Source: Thermomicrobiales bacterium (GTDB lineage: Bacteria > Chloroflexota > Chloroflexia > Thermomicrobiales > UBA6265). From it: DNA of 64,000 nt. The stretch covers positions 1 through 64,000 of the forward strand of contig JAWKPF010000014.1 of assembly GCA_041390825.1 (NCBI GenBank), read 5' to 3'. Positions 16,483 through 25,177 of this stretch are shown piece after piece (position 1 is the first letter of the stretch; each line of letters opens with the position of its first letter). The notes below the pieces were generated by a model. That model did not search any database, was not told where the DNA came from, and saw nothing but the letters and a program-made list of their open reading frames with translations. The translations under genes and the position numbers were made by a program.

Positions 16483-16484
16483 GC

Positions 16485-17150
16485 GTGTACATCATCATCG
16501 TTGGCGGCGGCAAGGTCGGCTATTACCTGACGAAAACGCTGCTCTCGGAGGGACACGAAGTTCTTCTGATCGAGCGAGATCCGGACAAGACCGAGCAGTT
16601 CGTCGAGCAGTTTGGCGCGGTCGTGGTCGCGGGAGATGGCGCCGAGGCGGCAGTCATGGCTGCGGCCGGAGCCGCCCGGGCCGATGTCGTCATCGCAGTC
16701 ACGGGAGAAGATGAGGACAACCTGGTCATCTGCCAGGTCGCCAAGTCGAAATTCCATGTCGACCGCACGATTGCACGGGTCAACAACCCGAAGAACGAGC
16801 ATCTCTTCCGCATGCTCGGCGTGGACATTACCGTCAGCCAGACGGACTACATCCTCAACCTGATCGAGCAGGCCATACCCGATCAACCATTCGTCCACCT
16901 GGTCAATCTCATCCACGAAGACATGGCGATCGTCGATGCCAAGGTTGTCGCGCAGTCGCCCATCGCGGGCCGCACGATTGGTGAGATTCCGGTTCCGGAA
17001 GGTTGCATCATCGCGGCGATCATTCGGTCCGGGGAGTTGATCGTCCCGTCTGCCTCGACGGCGATCCAGGAAGGCGATGACTTGATTGCGGTAGCGCATC
17101 GCTCGATCGAGGAAGATCTTCGCAAGCTCCTGATCAAGCACAATCTTTAG
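16485..17150 (+). CDS. TrkA/KtrA-type potassium uptake regulator (TrkA-N plus TrkA-C)
   Basis: 221 aa from the GTG at 16485, with CAGGAGG 8 bases upstream, 2 bases after the previous stop. The N-terminal RCK domain has IIVGGGKVGYYLTKTLLSEGHEVLLIERD, VAGDGAEAAVM, VVIAVTGEDEDNLVICQVAK and ARVNNPKNEHLFRMLGVD. The TrkA-C ligand-binding domain follows at about 135-215 (IAGRTIGEIPVPEGCIIAAIIRSGELIVP, then EGDDLIAVAH). RCK-C domains often bind c-di-AMP. The membrane subunit (TrkH/KtrB) is not in the window. The gene ends in a hairpin shared with gdh. Confidence 0.88.
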   Translation: MYIIIVGGGKVGYYLTKTLLSEGHEVLLIERDPDKTEQFVEQFGAVVVAGDGAEAAVMAAAGAARADVVIAVTGEDEDNLVICQVAKSKFHVDRTIARVNNPKNEHLFRMLGVDITVSQTDYILNLIEQAIPDQPFVHLVNLIHEDMAIVDAKVVAQSPIAGRTIGEIPVPEGCIIAAIIRSGELIVPSASTAIQEGDDLIAVAHRSIEEDLRKLLIKHNL

Positions 17151-17182
17151 CGCCGGGCTGGCAGACTGCCGCATGCACGAAA

Positions 17183-17211
17183 ACGGGGCGTCGAGTCGAT
17201 CGACGCCCCGT
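17183..17211. terminator. Bidirectional hairpin between trkA and gdh
   Basis: ACGGGGCGTCGA (17183-17194) pairs perfectly with TCGACGCCCCGT (17200-17211) around a 5-base loop. The + side is followed by CTGCATG and the - side by TTTTCG, so it may terminate gdh better than trkA. Confidence 0.65.
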
Positions 17212-17260
17212 CTGCATGTCTGGTGATGCGCGACCGCGAGCGGTCGCGCAGTGCAATCGG

Positions 17261-18553
17261 CTACGGATAGATGCCGCGCAGGCGCGTGAACTCCGCCACC
17301 CGATCGATCGCGACGCAGATGGCGCCGGTGCGCAAGTCCACCCGGCGAGCTTGCGATTGCGCGTGGACCTTCGCGAACGACTCCTGCATGATCGTGCGCA
17401 AGCGGGCGTTGACCTCGTCGAGCGTCCAGGGGAACCACTGCATCGCCTGGACCCACTCGAAATAGGAAACGGTGACGCCGCCGGCGTTCGCCAGAATGTC
17501 CGGCACCACGATGATGCCGCGATCGGCGAGAATCTCATCCGCCTCAGGGGTCGTAGGTCCGTTGGCAGCTTCGACCACCATGCGCGCGCGGATTTCAGAT
17601 GCGTTGTGCCTGGTGATTTGGCTTTCCAGGGCGGCCGGCATCAGGATGTCGCACGGCAACTCGAGCAGGTCCTCGTTGGTGATGTAGTCGCCACCTGCGA
17701 ATCCAACCACACTGCCGGTTGCGGCCGCATGCGCCGCCAACGCAGGGATATCGAGTCCGTTCGGGTTGTAGATTCCGCCCCGCACGTCACTCACGCCCAC
17801 CACTCTGGCGCCGTGTTCCTGGCCAATCGCGGCGGCAGCGCTTCCGACGTTGCCAAACCCTTGCACGATCAACGTCGACCCGTCGAACGAGAAACCGGCG
17901 GCCTTGGCGGCTTCTTCGGCGACATAGACACATCCGCGCCCGGTGGCCTCACTTCGCCCAGGCGAGCCACCCAAGCCCAGCGGCTTGCCGGTGACCACGC
18001 TCGGTACCGAATAGCCAACGTTCATGGAATAGGTGTCCATGATCCAGGCCATGACCTGCGGGTTGGTGTTCACGTCGGGCGCGGGAATGTCCTGATTGGG
18101 CCCGATCATGACCTGAATCTCCGTGGTGTACCGGCGAGTCAGATTCTGGAGCTCGTTCTGGGAGAGGAGCTTCGGATTGACGCAGACTCCTCCCTTTGCG
18201 CCACCAAAGGGAAGATTGACAACCGCGCACTTCCAGGTCATCCACATTGCCAGCGCTTTCACTTCTGACAGCGTGACGAGCTGGTGATAGCGGATACCAC
18301 CTTTGCTGGGACCGGGACCGGTGTTGTGCTGGACGCGGTATCCGGTGAATACCTGGACGGAGCCATCGTCCATCTCGACCGGAAAGTTGACCGTCAGTTC
18401 CCGTTGGCAGTGCGAGAGGATTTGCCGCATGCCACTCTCGAGATCCAGAATGTCGGCGGCGATATCGAACTGCCGGACGGCAGTGGCAAAGAGGTCAGGC
18501 TCTTCGTGCTCGGCCGGAGTCTCCGGCCGAACGGGTGCTTCGATTACGGACAC
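17261..18553 (-). CDS. gdhA: Glutamate dehydrogenase (Glu/Leu/Phe/Val dehydrogenase family)
   Basis: About 430 aa from the GTG at 18553, which has GGGGAG 4-5 bases upstream; the frame is open further but the extra 45 residues are unconserved. Substrate domain: TGYRVQHNTGPGPSKGGIRYHQ and MTWKCAVVNLPFGGAKGGV with the catalytic lysine, then IPAPDVNTNPQVMAWIMD. Nucleotide domain: SEATGRGCVYVAEEAAK, VQGFGNVGSAAA, and ILMPAALESQITRHNA plus VVEAANGPTTPEAD. It interconverts glutamate and 2-oxoglutarate. Cofactor choice is not decided by the motif seen. Downstream of gatB on the same strand, with 67 bases between. Confidence 0.92.
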   Translation of the reverse strand: MSVIEAPVRPETPAEHEEPDLFATAVRQFDIAADILDLESGMRQILSHCQRELTVNFPVEMDDGSVQVFTGYRVQHNTGPGPSKGGIRYHQLVTLSEVKALAMWMTWKCAVVNLPFGGAKGGVCVNPKLLSQNELQNLTRRYTTEIQVMIGPNQDIPAPDVNTNPQVMAWIMDTYSMNVGYSVPSVVTGKPLGLGGSPGRSEATGRGCVYVAEEAAKAAGFSFDGSTLIVQGFGNVGSAAAAIGQEHGARVVGVSDVRGGIYNPNGLDIPALAAHAAATGSVVGFAGGDYITNEDLLELPCDILMPAALESQITRHNASEIRARMVVEAANGPTTPEADEILADRGIIVVPDILANAGGVTVSYFEWVQAMQWFPWTLDEVNARLRTIMQESFAKVHAQSQARRVDLRTGAICVAIDRVAEFTRLRGIYP

Positions 18554-18620
18554 GTGTCTCCCCGTTTCTTCGTCGTCGAATGCCGGGACGAGCAGTCCAT
18601 TCTGCTCGTCTGGCACGGGA

Positions 18621-20081
18621 CTATTCGGATAGCAACTCTTCGAGAACCGCGCGCACAGCATCGGGACGTCCCCGTCCCCCCGTCGCACGGATCGTCTCTC
18701 CCATCAAGCGACCGATCGCCGCCTTTTTCCCTCCTCGATAATCGGCCACGGCCGCAGGATTGGCGGCAATGACCTCCATCGCCGCCGCTCTGATGACATC
18801 GGTATCTCCAACAGAGATCAGATCGAGCCGCTGGGCGGCCGCCCTGGCATCTTCGCCAGGTTGGATTCCTGCCAGCAGTTCCTTCGCTCCCCTGCCTGTG
18901 AGGTCGCCGCTCTCGACGAGCTCGACGAGCTGGGCAAGCTGCGTGGCCTCGATTGGAAACTGATCGGAACTCAATCCTCGTTCGCGCTGCAGGCCAAATA
19001 CATCGTTGAGCAACCAGTTCGAGGTCTGTTTGGCTCGTTCGCTCGACGATCCGACAGCGGCTTCGAAGTAGTCAGCAGTTTCACGCTCGAGCGTCAGCAG
19101 GTCCGCCTCGGAATCTCCCAGGCCGTACTCATCGACGAATCTGGTCTGCCGTGCGCCCGGAAGTTCCGGCAACGCGGCGCGGATCGCATCGACAAATTCA
19201 GTGTCGATCGTCAGCGGCGGTAGGTCCGGTTCGGGAAAGTACCGGTAGTCGTGCGCCGATTCCTTGGTTCGCTGGCTGACGGTGACTCCGCGCGCATCGA
19301 CCCAACCGCGCGTTTCCTGCGGAATGGACTCGCCGCTGGCGAGTAACGCGCGCTGGCGCTCTTCCTCGTATGCGAGCGCGCGCTCGACTGCCCGAAACGA
19401 GTTCATGTTCTTGATTTCGACCTTTTCGCCAACCAGCAAGCCGTCGGTCGTTCGCGTCGAAATGTTCGCGTCGCAGCGGAACGCGCCTTCTTCCATGTTT
19501 CCGGTCGACGCGCCGATGTAGCGAAGGATCTGTCGGAGCGCGATCAGGTAGTCGCGCGCTTCCACGGGACTGGTCAGGTCGGGCTCGCCTACGATCTCCA
19601 TCAGGGGGACGCCGGAGCGGTTGAGATCGACAAACGACAGGCTCTCTCCGCCGTCCTCACGGTGGAGCAAGCGTCCGGTGTCTTCCTCTATGTGCACGCG
19701 CGTGATACCGGCGCGACGTTCGACACCCTCGCTGGTGAATGACAGGACGCCATCCACGCACAGCGGCAGGTCGTACTGGGAGACCTGATAGCCTTTCGGC
19801 AAATCGGGATAGAAGTAGTTCTTGCGGTCGAGCTTGCAAAATGGCGGAATCGTGCAATTCAACGCCAATCCGGTGCGGATCACCGATTCGATCGCGGACT
19901 TGTTGATGACAGGAAGCGCGCCCGGAAGCCCCATGCAGACCTGGCAAACATGGGTGTTAGGCGTGGCGTTCGCGTAGTCGGCAGAGCAACTGCAGAACAT
20001 CTTGCTCCTGGTCATGACCTGGGCATGCACCTCGAGGCCAATGACCGTGCGGAATTCGAGTTCAGTTGCGGTTGCAGTCAA
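18621..20081 (-). CDS. gatB: Asp-tRNA(Asn)/Glu-tRNA(Gln) amidotransferase subunit B
   Basis: Kinase/tRNA-binding subunit of GatCAB, which amidates Glu-tRNA(Gln) and/or Asp-tRNA(Asn). About 486 aa from a TTG at 20081, placed shortly before the conserved FRTVIGLEVHAQ; the frame is open to 20375 but that part is unconserved, and no good Shine-Dalgarno marks the start. Motifs: the SCSADYANATPNTHVCQVCMG zinc region, YFYPDLPKGYQVSQYDLP, HIEEDTGRLLH, DLNRSGVPLMEIV, and the C-terminal YqeY-like tail. gatA and gatC are elsewhere. An extended -10 (20131-20139, minus) lies about 50 bases upstream of the start. Confidence 0.93.
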   Translation of the reverse strand: MTATATELEFRTVIGLEVHAQVMTRSKMFCSCSADYANATPNTHVCQVCMGLPGALPVINKSAIESVIRTGLALNCTIPPFCKLDRKNYFYPDLPKGYQVSQYDLPLCVDGVLSFTSEGVERRAGITRVHIEEDTGRLLHREDGGESLSFVDLNRSGVPLMEIVGEPDLTSPVEARDYLIALRQILRYIGASTGNMEEGAFRCDANISTRTTDGLLVGEKVEIKNMNSFRAVERALAYEEERQRALLASGESIPQETRGWVDARGVTVSQRTKESAHDYRYFPEPDLPPLTIDTEFVDAIRAALPELPGARQTRFVDEYGLGDSEADLLTLERETADYFEAAVGSSSERAKQTSNWLLNDVFGLQRERGLSSDQFPIEATQLAQLVELVESGDLTGRGAKELLAGIQPGEDARAAAQRLDLISVGDTDVIRAAAMEVIAANPAAVADYRGGKKAAIGRLMGETIRATGGRGRPDAVRAVLEELLSE

Positions 20082-20130
20082 CGCGGCTACCCGACAGCGA
20101 TATTCCAGCCAAATGGCTGAAAACGGCGAA

Positions 20131-20139
20131 ATTCTAGCA
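20131..20139 (-). promoter_or_regulatory. Extended -10 promoter of gatB
   Basis: On the minus strand TGC-TAGAAT. The predicted start near 20124 gives a leader of about 43 bases before the TTG. Confidence 0.5.
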
Positions 20140-20190
20140 TGTCGATCTCCCGCGCAAACGGAATCACCGCCCGGAACGAACGTGGCCCTA

Positions 20191-20199
20191 TGGTAGAAT
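20191..20199 (+). promoter_or_regulatory. Extended -10 promoter of nuoG
   Basis: TGG-TAGAAT, back to back with the gatB promoter. The leader (about 125 bases) holds two small hairpins: CAGGCG/CGCCTG near 20225-20245 and TCCCGGA/TCCGGGA near 20276-20300. No known riboswitch motif was recognised in it. Confidence 0.5.
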
Positions 20200-20331
20200 C
20201 GGCATCGAATCAGAGCGCCTTTCCAGGCGGTTCGCGCCTGCCTTGTTCGATGCAACAGCCGGGCGTTCAAGCGGGGTTCCCGGACCGTTTCCGGGAGATC
20301 GACCGAGAGAAATCGAGGCGGAATCGAGCGG

Positions 20332-22710
20332 ATGGCGACCCGAGCTGAAACCAAGATGGTCACGGGCAAGATCAACGGTCAGGACGTGACCGTTCCGGCC
20401 GGGACCACGATCCTCGAAGCCGCGCGCATGGCGAACATCGAGGTGCCGAACCTCTGTTACCAGCCGTTGCTGCGGCCGTGGGGATCTTGCCGTATTTGCA
20501 CCGTCGAGATTCTCGGCAAGCGCGGCGGTCTCATCGAATCCTGCGCCACGCCACTTGGCGAAGGAATGGAAGTGCTCACCCATTCCGAGCCGGTGGAGGA
20601 CGCGCGCCAGTTCATCCTGCAGATGTACCTGGTGGATCATGCGCTCGATTGCCCGACCTGCGACAAGTCGGGCGAGTGCTACCTACAGGACAACACCTAC
20701 CTCAGCAACGTCAACACCAACCCATATCGTCGACCCAAATTCGCGCAGCCGTACACGCACTTCAGCGAAACGATCGATTACAAGTTCGATCGCTGCATCA
20801 TGTGCAACCGCTGCACGCGCGTCTGCGACGAAATGATCGGCGTGACCGCGATCGAATCGACGAACCGCAGTATCGAGGCGGCGGTTAGCCCGGCATTTGG
20901 TCTCGAGCTTTCCGACACGCTTTGCACCAATTGCGGAATGTGCATCGCCGTCTGTCCGGTTGGGGCACTGACCGATCGGCACTTCGCGCACCATCCCTGG
21001 GACCTCGACAGCACAGAAACGATCTGCGGCTTCTGCGACTACGGTTGCACGATCAATGTCGAGTCGAACAAAGGCATCGTTCGCCGGGCAACCAACCTCT
21101 GGGAACGCGGCACGAATCATGGCTATGTTTGTGAAAAGGGCAAATGGGGCCATGAGATTCAGCAGTCGCCGGACCGGCTGCGCTACCCGCGCATCAATCA
21201 GCGCGGCACGTTCGGGTACGAAGTCACGTGGGACGATGCGCTCGATTCGATCGCGGCCACGCTCGAGAACTACAAGGGCAATCAGTTCGCGGCTCTGATC
21301 ACTCCGGACAATACGAACGAAGACGCGTACCTGGCACAGAAGTTCACACGCGCGGTCATGGGATCGAACAACGTCGATCGCCTGTTGACCCCATCGCAGG
21401 TTGCGGTCGAGCGGTCGGTCCGCGCGTCACTGGGACGCGATGTCGGGAGCACCAACAACAACCAGGAAATGTTCACCTCGGTGAACGCCGCGATGGTCGT
21501 TGGTCCGGACATTGGCAAGACCGCTCCGGTGGCGTCGTACTGGCTCTACCACTCGATCATCTTCCGCGAGGCGAAGGTGGTCGTCATTTCGCAGGATGAG
21601 TATCCGCTCTGCTGGCGCGCCAAACTCTGGCTCAAGCCAAATGAGGGTTCGACCGGCACCCTGTTGAAGGGGATCGCTCGCCAGATCATCGATCTGAAGC
21701 TGGCGGCGGATGGTGTGGGCAAGAAGGAGTTGGCGCGGCTTTCCGACTCGCTTGCTGACTATGACCTGGACAAAGTTGCGCGATCGACCGGCGTGAGCGG
21801 CGACAAGATCCAGGCGGCCGCAGTGCTTTATGCCACTGGCGGAGCCGGGATCGAGGCGAAGGGCGAAACCGGCTATCCGTCGTCCGTCGTCTTCAACACC
21901 GCCGCGCACATCGGCGCGCCGTACACGAGCGGTAAGCAGGACAATGCTTCCGAGATCACCGAGATTTGCAACGATCTTGCATTGCTGACTGGCAATTTCG
22001 GTCGCCCGGGCGGCGGCGTGACCACCCCACGTGGCGCCGCCAACTACCAGGGCACGACCGATATGGGCGTGCACCCCTCGTTCCTCCCCGGTGGCCGCGC
22101 AGTTGCCGATGATGCAGCACGGGCCGAGTTCGAAGCAGCCTGGGGCGTGACACTGCCAGAGATGCAGGGCTATGCAATCGACGAGATCGCGGGCGCGATC
22201 GAAGTCGGCGAGGTCAAGGCGCTTTACCTCGAAAGCACACTGGCGCGCGAGGCCGAGAACAGCCCTGAATTGCTGGCCGCGCTTCCGAAACTCGAGTTCC
22301 TGATCTACGCTGGGGGTTTCGATTCGCCGATCGCCCGCATGGCCGATGTGGTTCTGCCGCGCGCGCTTTCGCTCGAGGTCGACGGCACCTTCACCAGTTT
22401 CGATCGCACGGTGCAGCGAGTGCGGTCCGCGGTTCCAGCGATTGGTGAAGCGCGATCGACGGGCGCCATCGTATCCGGTCTTGCCGAGCGCATGGGCTAC
22501 CAGATGGATTGGCTGCCAGTTGCCAGCGTCATGGACGAGATCGGCTCGTTCGTTCCCGAATATGGCGGCGTCAACTTCGCTCGACTCGAGCGCGACGGCC
22601 TGAATGTTCCAGTGAGCACCTATGCCGATCCAGGCGCCTCGATTCTGGTGCCCGGTCCGGATGGACTTGCTTCCCTTTCGCCCGCGTTCGTCTCCATGGC
22701 GGCGGACTAG
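20332..22710 (+). CDS. NuoG-like iron-sulfur/molybdopterin-fold oxidoreductase subunit
   Basis: 792 aa. N-terminal [2Fe-2S] ferredoxin (IEVPNLCYQPLLRPWGSCRICTVE region), a His-Cys cluster motif HALDCPTCDKSGEC, two [4Fe-4S] motifs (CIMCNRCTRVC and CTNCGMCIAVCP), a fourth cluster (CGFCDYGC...YVCEKGKW), then the molybdopterin-oxidoreductase fold. The position that holds Sec or Cys in formate dehydrogenases (after GSNNVD) has no Cys or TGA, so it should not carry active Mo/W. That favours a NuoG-like electron-transfer subunit of complex I. It is followed 18 bases later by a NuoI-like ferredoxin; the other nuo genes are absent. Confidence 0.82.
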   Translation: MATRAETKMVTGKINGQDVTVPAGTTILEAARMANIEVPNLCYQPLLRPWGSCRICTVEILGKRGGLIESCATPLGEGMEVLTHSEPVEDARQFILQMYLVDHALDCPTCDKSGECYLQDNTYLSNVNTNPYRRPKFAQPYTHFSETIDYKFDRCIMCNRCTRVCDEMIGVTAIESTNRSIEAAVSPAFGLELSDTLCTNCGMCIAVCPVGALTDRHFAHHPWDLDSTETICGFCDYGCTINVESNKGIVRRATNLWERGTNHGYVCEKGKWGHEIQQSPDRLRYPRINQRGTFGYEVTWDDALDSIAATLENYKGNQFAALITPDNTNEDAYLAQKFTRAVMGSNNVDRLLTPSQVAVERSVRASLGRDVGSTNNNQEMFTSVNAAMVVGPDIGKTAPVASYWLYHSIIFREAKVVVISQDEYPLCWRAKLWLKPNEGSTGTLLKGIARQIIDLKLAADGVGKKELARLSDSLADYDLDKVARSTGVSGDKIQAAAVLYATGGAGIEAKGETGYPSSVVFNTAAHIGAPYTSGKQDNASEITEICNDLALLTGNFGRPGGGVTTPRGAANYQGTTDMGVHPSFLPGGRAVADDAARAEFEAAWGVTLPEMQGYAIDEIAGAIEVGEVKALYLESTLAREAENSPELLAALPKLEFLIYAGGFDSPIARMADVVLPRALSLEVDGTFTSFDRTVQRVRSAVPAIGEARSTGAIVSGLAERMGYQMDWLPVASVMDEIGSFVPEYGGVNFARLERDGLNVPVSTYADPGASILVPGPDGLASLSPAFVSMAAD

Positions 22711-22728
22711 CCTCGAGGAGCACGATTC

Positions 22729-23190
22729 ATGTTCGAAGAAGTCAAAGGGTTCGGAGTCACACTCAAGCGCTCCGTGATGCCGAAGCTGACGATTCAGTAT
22801 CCCGACGAAAAGCGGGATATGGCTCCACGGTTCCGCGGAATCCCGTCGCTTCGCGCCGATCCTGACACCGGCGAGGCGTTGTGTGTCGCTTGCGGACTTT
22901 GCGCGCGCATCTGCCCCACGTCGTGCCTCGAGATGAACGTGATTCCATCCGAGGAAGGCGACCGTGAGCTGGGCGAGTTCATCTTGCGTTCCGGGCGGTG
23001 CATGTTCTGCGGGCTTTGCGCGCAGGTTTGCCCAGTGGACGCAATCACCATGAGCAAGGAGTACGAGCTCTCGGTCCAGGATCGCGATGGGCTCGTTTAC
23101 ACCAAGACCGAGCTGGCAACGATCGGCGGCCAAACCCCGAGTTGGTGGGACGATGTGATCGAGCCCCCAGTGAACGCGGCCGCAAAGTAA
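22729..23190 (+). CDS. nuoI: NuoI-like 2[4Fe-4S] ferredoxin subunit
   Basis: 153 aa. GFGVTLKRSVMPKLTIQYPDEKRDMAPRFRG is split here as the typical NuoI entry (GFGVTLKR; TIQYPDEK; PRFRGIPSL), followed by two ferredoxin motifs, CVACGLCARICPTSC and CMFCGLCAQVCPVDAI, with the usual long spacing, then a YELSVQDRDGLVYTKTEL tail. It relays electrons from the NuoG-like subunit toward quinone-reducing subunits. ATG follows GAGGAGC. Operon with the preceding gene; a 9-bp hairpin (23218-23240) separates it from the aldehyde dehydrogenase. Confidence 0.9.
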   Translation: MFEEVKGFGVTLKRSVMPKLTIQYPDEKRDMAPRFRGIPSLRADPDTGEALCVACGLCARICPTSCLEMNVIPSEEGDRELGEFILRSGRCMFCGLCAQVCPVDAITMSKEYELSVQDRDGLVYTKTELATIGGQTPSWWDDVIEPPVNAAAK

Positions 23191-23217
23191 CTGAAACCGA
23201 TTTGAGGAATCAGGAAC

Positions 23218-23240
23218 CGGCGGAGCGTCATGCTCCGCCG
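23218..23240 (+). terminator. Hairpin after nuoI
   Basis: CGGCGGAGC (23218-23226) pairs with GCTCCGCCG (23232-23240) around GTCAT, followed by a weak TTCGCATT. It may terminate or attenuate transcription before the aldehyde dehydrogenase, whose AAAGGAG lies 11 bases further on. Confidence 0.5.
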
Positions 23241-23263
23241 TTCGCATTGCAAAGGAGTCGACG

Positions 23264-24709
23264 ATGACCAGGAAGTTTCCAATCTATCTTGCCGGCGAGT
23301 GGGTCGAATCGGATGATCCCATCGAGATCGTGAATCCCTACAACGGCGAGGTGATCGGCGTTACGTATCTGGCATCGGCCGCCCAGCTTAACCAGGCGGT
23401 CGAGGCGGCCGAACGCGCTTTTTCGCACACAAGCAAGCAGCCAGTGTTCGAGCGTGTCAGCATCCTTGATGCGCTGGCGGCGAAGATGAAGGAGCATCGC
23501 GACCACATCGCGTCATTGATCGCGCTCGAAGCTGGCAAGCCGATCCGTGACGCGGAGGTGGAGGCCGATCGTGGCATCTTCACGATTCAGGTCGCGTCAG
23601 AAGAAGCGAAGCGGATCGGGGGAGAGGTGATGCCGCTCGATCTCCTGCCGTCGTCCAAGGGACGTTTCGGAGTCGTCCGACGCTTCCCGATTGGACCGGT
23701 TGCAGGAATCTCGCCGTTCAACTTTCCCCTGAACCTCGCCCTGCACAAGATCGCACCCGCGATCGCCTCCGGAAACCCGATCGTGCTGAAGCCGCCCTCC
23801 AAGGACCCGTTGGTGATGCTTTTCGTCGCCAAGCTGTTGGACGAGATTGGACTCGTTCCCGGCGCGTTGAGCGTGCTGCCAATGAACCGGGACGTCGGCA
23901 ACGCGATGGTCGAGGACCCGCGCTTCAAGCTTCTGTCGTTTACTGGCTCGCCTGATGTTGGCTGGGAGATGAAGAAGAATGCGGGCATGAAGAAGGTCGT
24001 GCTCGAACTGGGCGGAAACGCAGGAGTGATCGTCGACCAGGACGCCGATCTCGCATTCGCCGCGCAGCGCGTGCGCGTGGGCGCGTTTGCCTATGCCGGC
24101 CAGGTCTGCATCTCGGTGCAGCGCGTCTTCATTCACGAAGCCGTGTACGACGAGTTCGTGAAACTGCTCGTTGCCGAGACGAAAAAGGTGAAACTGGGTG
24201 ATCCGCTCGATCGCGAGACCGACCTTGGCCCGATGATCGACGACAAGGCGGCCGCTCGAAGCCAGAAATGGATCGAGGACGCGGTTGCGCGCGGCGCCAC
24301 GGTGCTAACAGGCGGCAAGGCCGAAGGTCGATTCATGCAGCCCACCATCATCGAGAATGCCCCGCCGGATGCATTCGTCTGCTCACGGGAGGCCTTTGCG
24401 CCGCTCGTCACGGTGTTCAAGGTTCCGTCGTTCGGAAAAGCGGTCGAGGCCGTGAACGACTCGATCTACGGTCTGCAGGCCGGCGTTTTCACCAACAATC
24501 TGGAACGAGCGTTGTATGCCTTCGAGAACATCGAGGCGGGTGGTGTGGTGATGAACGACATCCCCACCTATCGCATCGATCACATGCCATATGGCGGCGT
24601 GAAATCTTCCGGACTGAGCCGCGAGGGCATTCGGTATACGATCGAGGACATGACCGAAATGCGATTGTTGGTCATCAACCGGCTCGAGAGTCAGCGCGTG
24701 ATCGACTGA
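23264..24709 (+). CDS. NAD(P)-dependent aldehyde dehydrogenase
   Basis: 481 aa, the normal length. Cofactor-binding PIGPVAGISPFNFPLN and IVLKPPSKDPL, the glycine-rich SFTGSPDVGWEM, the general base in VLELGGNAGV (Glu248), the nucleophile in YAGQVCISVQRV (Cys282), and the C-terminal PYGGVKSSGLSREG. The pattern is close to the lactaldehyde/phosphonoacetaldehyde/non-phosphorylating GAPDH branch; the natural aldehyde cannot be fixed. ATG follows AAAGGAGTCGACG. It converges on DUF2200 through a long hairpin. Confidence 0.9.
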   Translation: MTRKFPIYLAGEWVESDDPIEIVNPYNGEVIGVTYLASAAQLNQAVEAAERAFSHTSKQPVFERVSILDALAAKMKEHRDHIASLIALEAGKPIRDAEVEADRGIFTIQVASEEAKRIGGEVMPLDLLPSSKGRFGVVRRFPIGPVAGISPFNFPLNLALHKIAPAIASGNPIVLKPPSKDPLVMLFVAKLLDEIGLVPGALSVLPMNRDVGNAMVEDPRFKLLSFTGSPDVGWEMKKNAGMKKVVLELGGNAGVIVDQDADLAFAAQRVRVGAFAYAGQVCISVQRVFIHEAVYDEFVKLLVAETKKVKLGDPLDRETDLGPMIDDKAAARSQKWIEDAVARGATVLTGGKAEGRFMQPTIIENAPPDAFVCSREAFAPLVTVFKVPSFGKAVEAVNDSIYGLQAGVFTNNLERALYAFENIEAGGVVMNDIPTYRIDHMPYGGVKSSGLSREGIRYTIEDMTEMRLLVINRLESQRVID

Positions 24710-24735
24710 ACCAGATCCCCGTCATGTGGACGATC

Positions 24736-24776
24736 ACAGGGCCAATGCGGGTTGCCGATACCCGCCTTGGCCCTGT
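24736..24776. terminator. Long bidirectional hairpin after the aldehyde dehydrogenase gene
   Basis: Outer arms ACAGGGCCAA and TTGGCCCTGT and inner arms GCGGGT and ACCCGC surround a 7-base loop, 16 pairs with one T-C mismatch, followed by TTTGG. It lies between convergent genes. Confidence 0.7.
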
Positions 24777-24799
24777 TTGGTCGAGATCTGGCGACCTGG

Positions 24800-25159
24800 C
24801 TATCCAGCGGGTTGCCGGAGGATCTTGTCCATCGGCTTGCCTTTGGCGAGCTCGTCGATCAATTTGTCGAGATAGCGAATCTCGCGCATCGTTTCTTCCT
24901 CGATATCTTCGACGCGTACGCCACAGACAACACCTGTGATCTGGCTGCGCGATGGGTTCAGCGCGGGCGCATCGGCGATGAAGGTTTCGATGTCGGTTCC
25001 CTGCTCCAGAACCTCGTTCAGGGACGCGTCGTCGTAACCGGTGAGCCACTCGATGATCTCGTCGACCTCGCCCTTTGTGCGTCCCTTGCGTTCGGCCTTG
25101 GCGACGTATTCCGGATAGACCCTGGCAAACGGCATCGTGTAGATCCGGTGCTTTTTCAT
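24800..25159 (-). CDS. DUF2200 family protein
   Basis: 119 aa, full length for the family. It begins KKHRIYTMPFARVYPEYVAKAERKGR as a split motif (RIYTMPFARVYP; YVAKAERKGR), then EVDEIIEWLTGYD, ITGVVCGVRVEDIEEETMREIRYLDKLIDELAKGK. Family members are small cytosolic proteins of unknown function. It lies 18 bases downstream of endonuclease IV on the same strand, with GAAGGGACG before the ATG, so the two are probably cotranscribed. Confidence 0.8.
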   Translation of the reverse strand: MKKHRIYTMPFARVYPEYVAKAERKGRTKGEVDEIIEWLTGYDDASLNEVLEQGTDIETFIADAPALNPSRSQITGVVCGVRVEDIEEETMREIRYLDKLIDELAKGKPMDKILRQPAG

Positions 25160-25177
25160 GTCAGCGTCCCTTCTCGG

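Noticed and set aside
20332..22710. NuoG-like gene as a selenocysteine formate dehydrogenase, because selA is present
   Set aside because: No in-frame TGA, and no Cys at the metal-ligand position.
21427..23247. 606-codon frame antisense to nuoG/nuoI
   Set aside because: Shadow frame opposite strongly conserved cluster-binding proteins; no recognisable domains.
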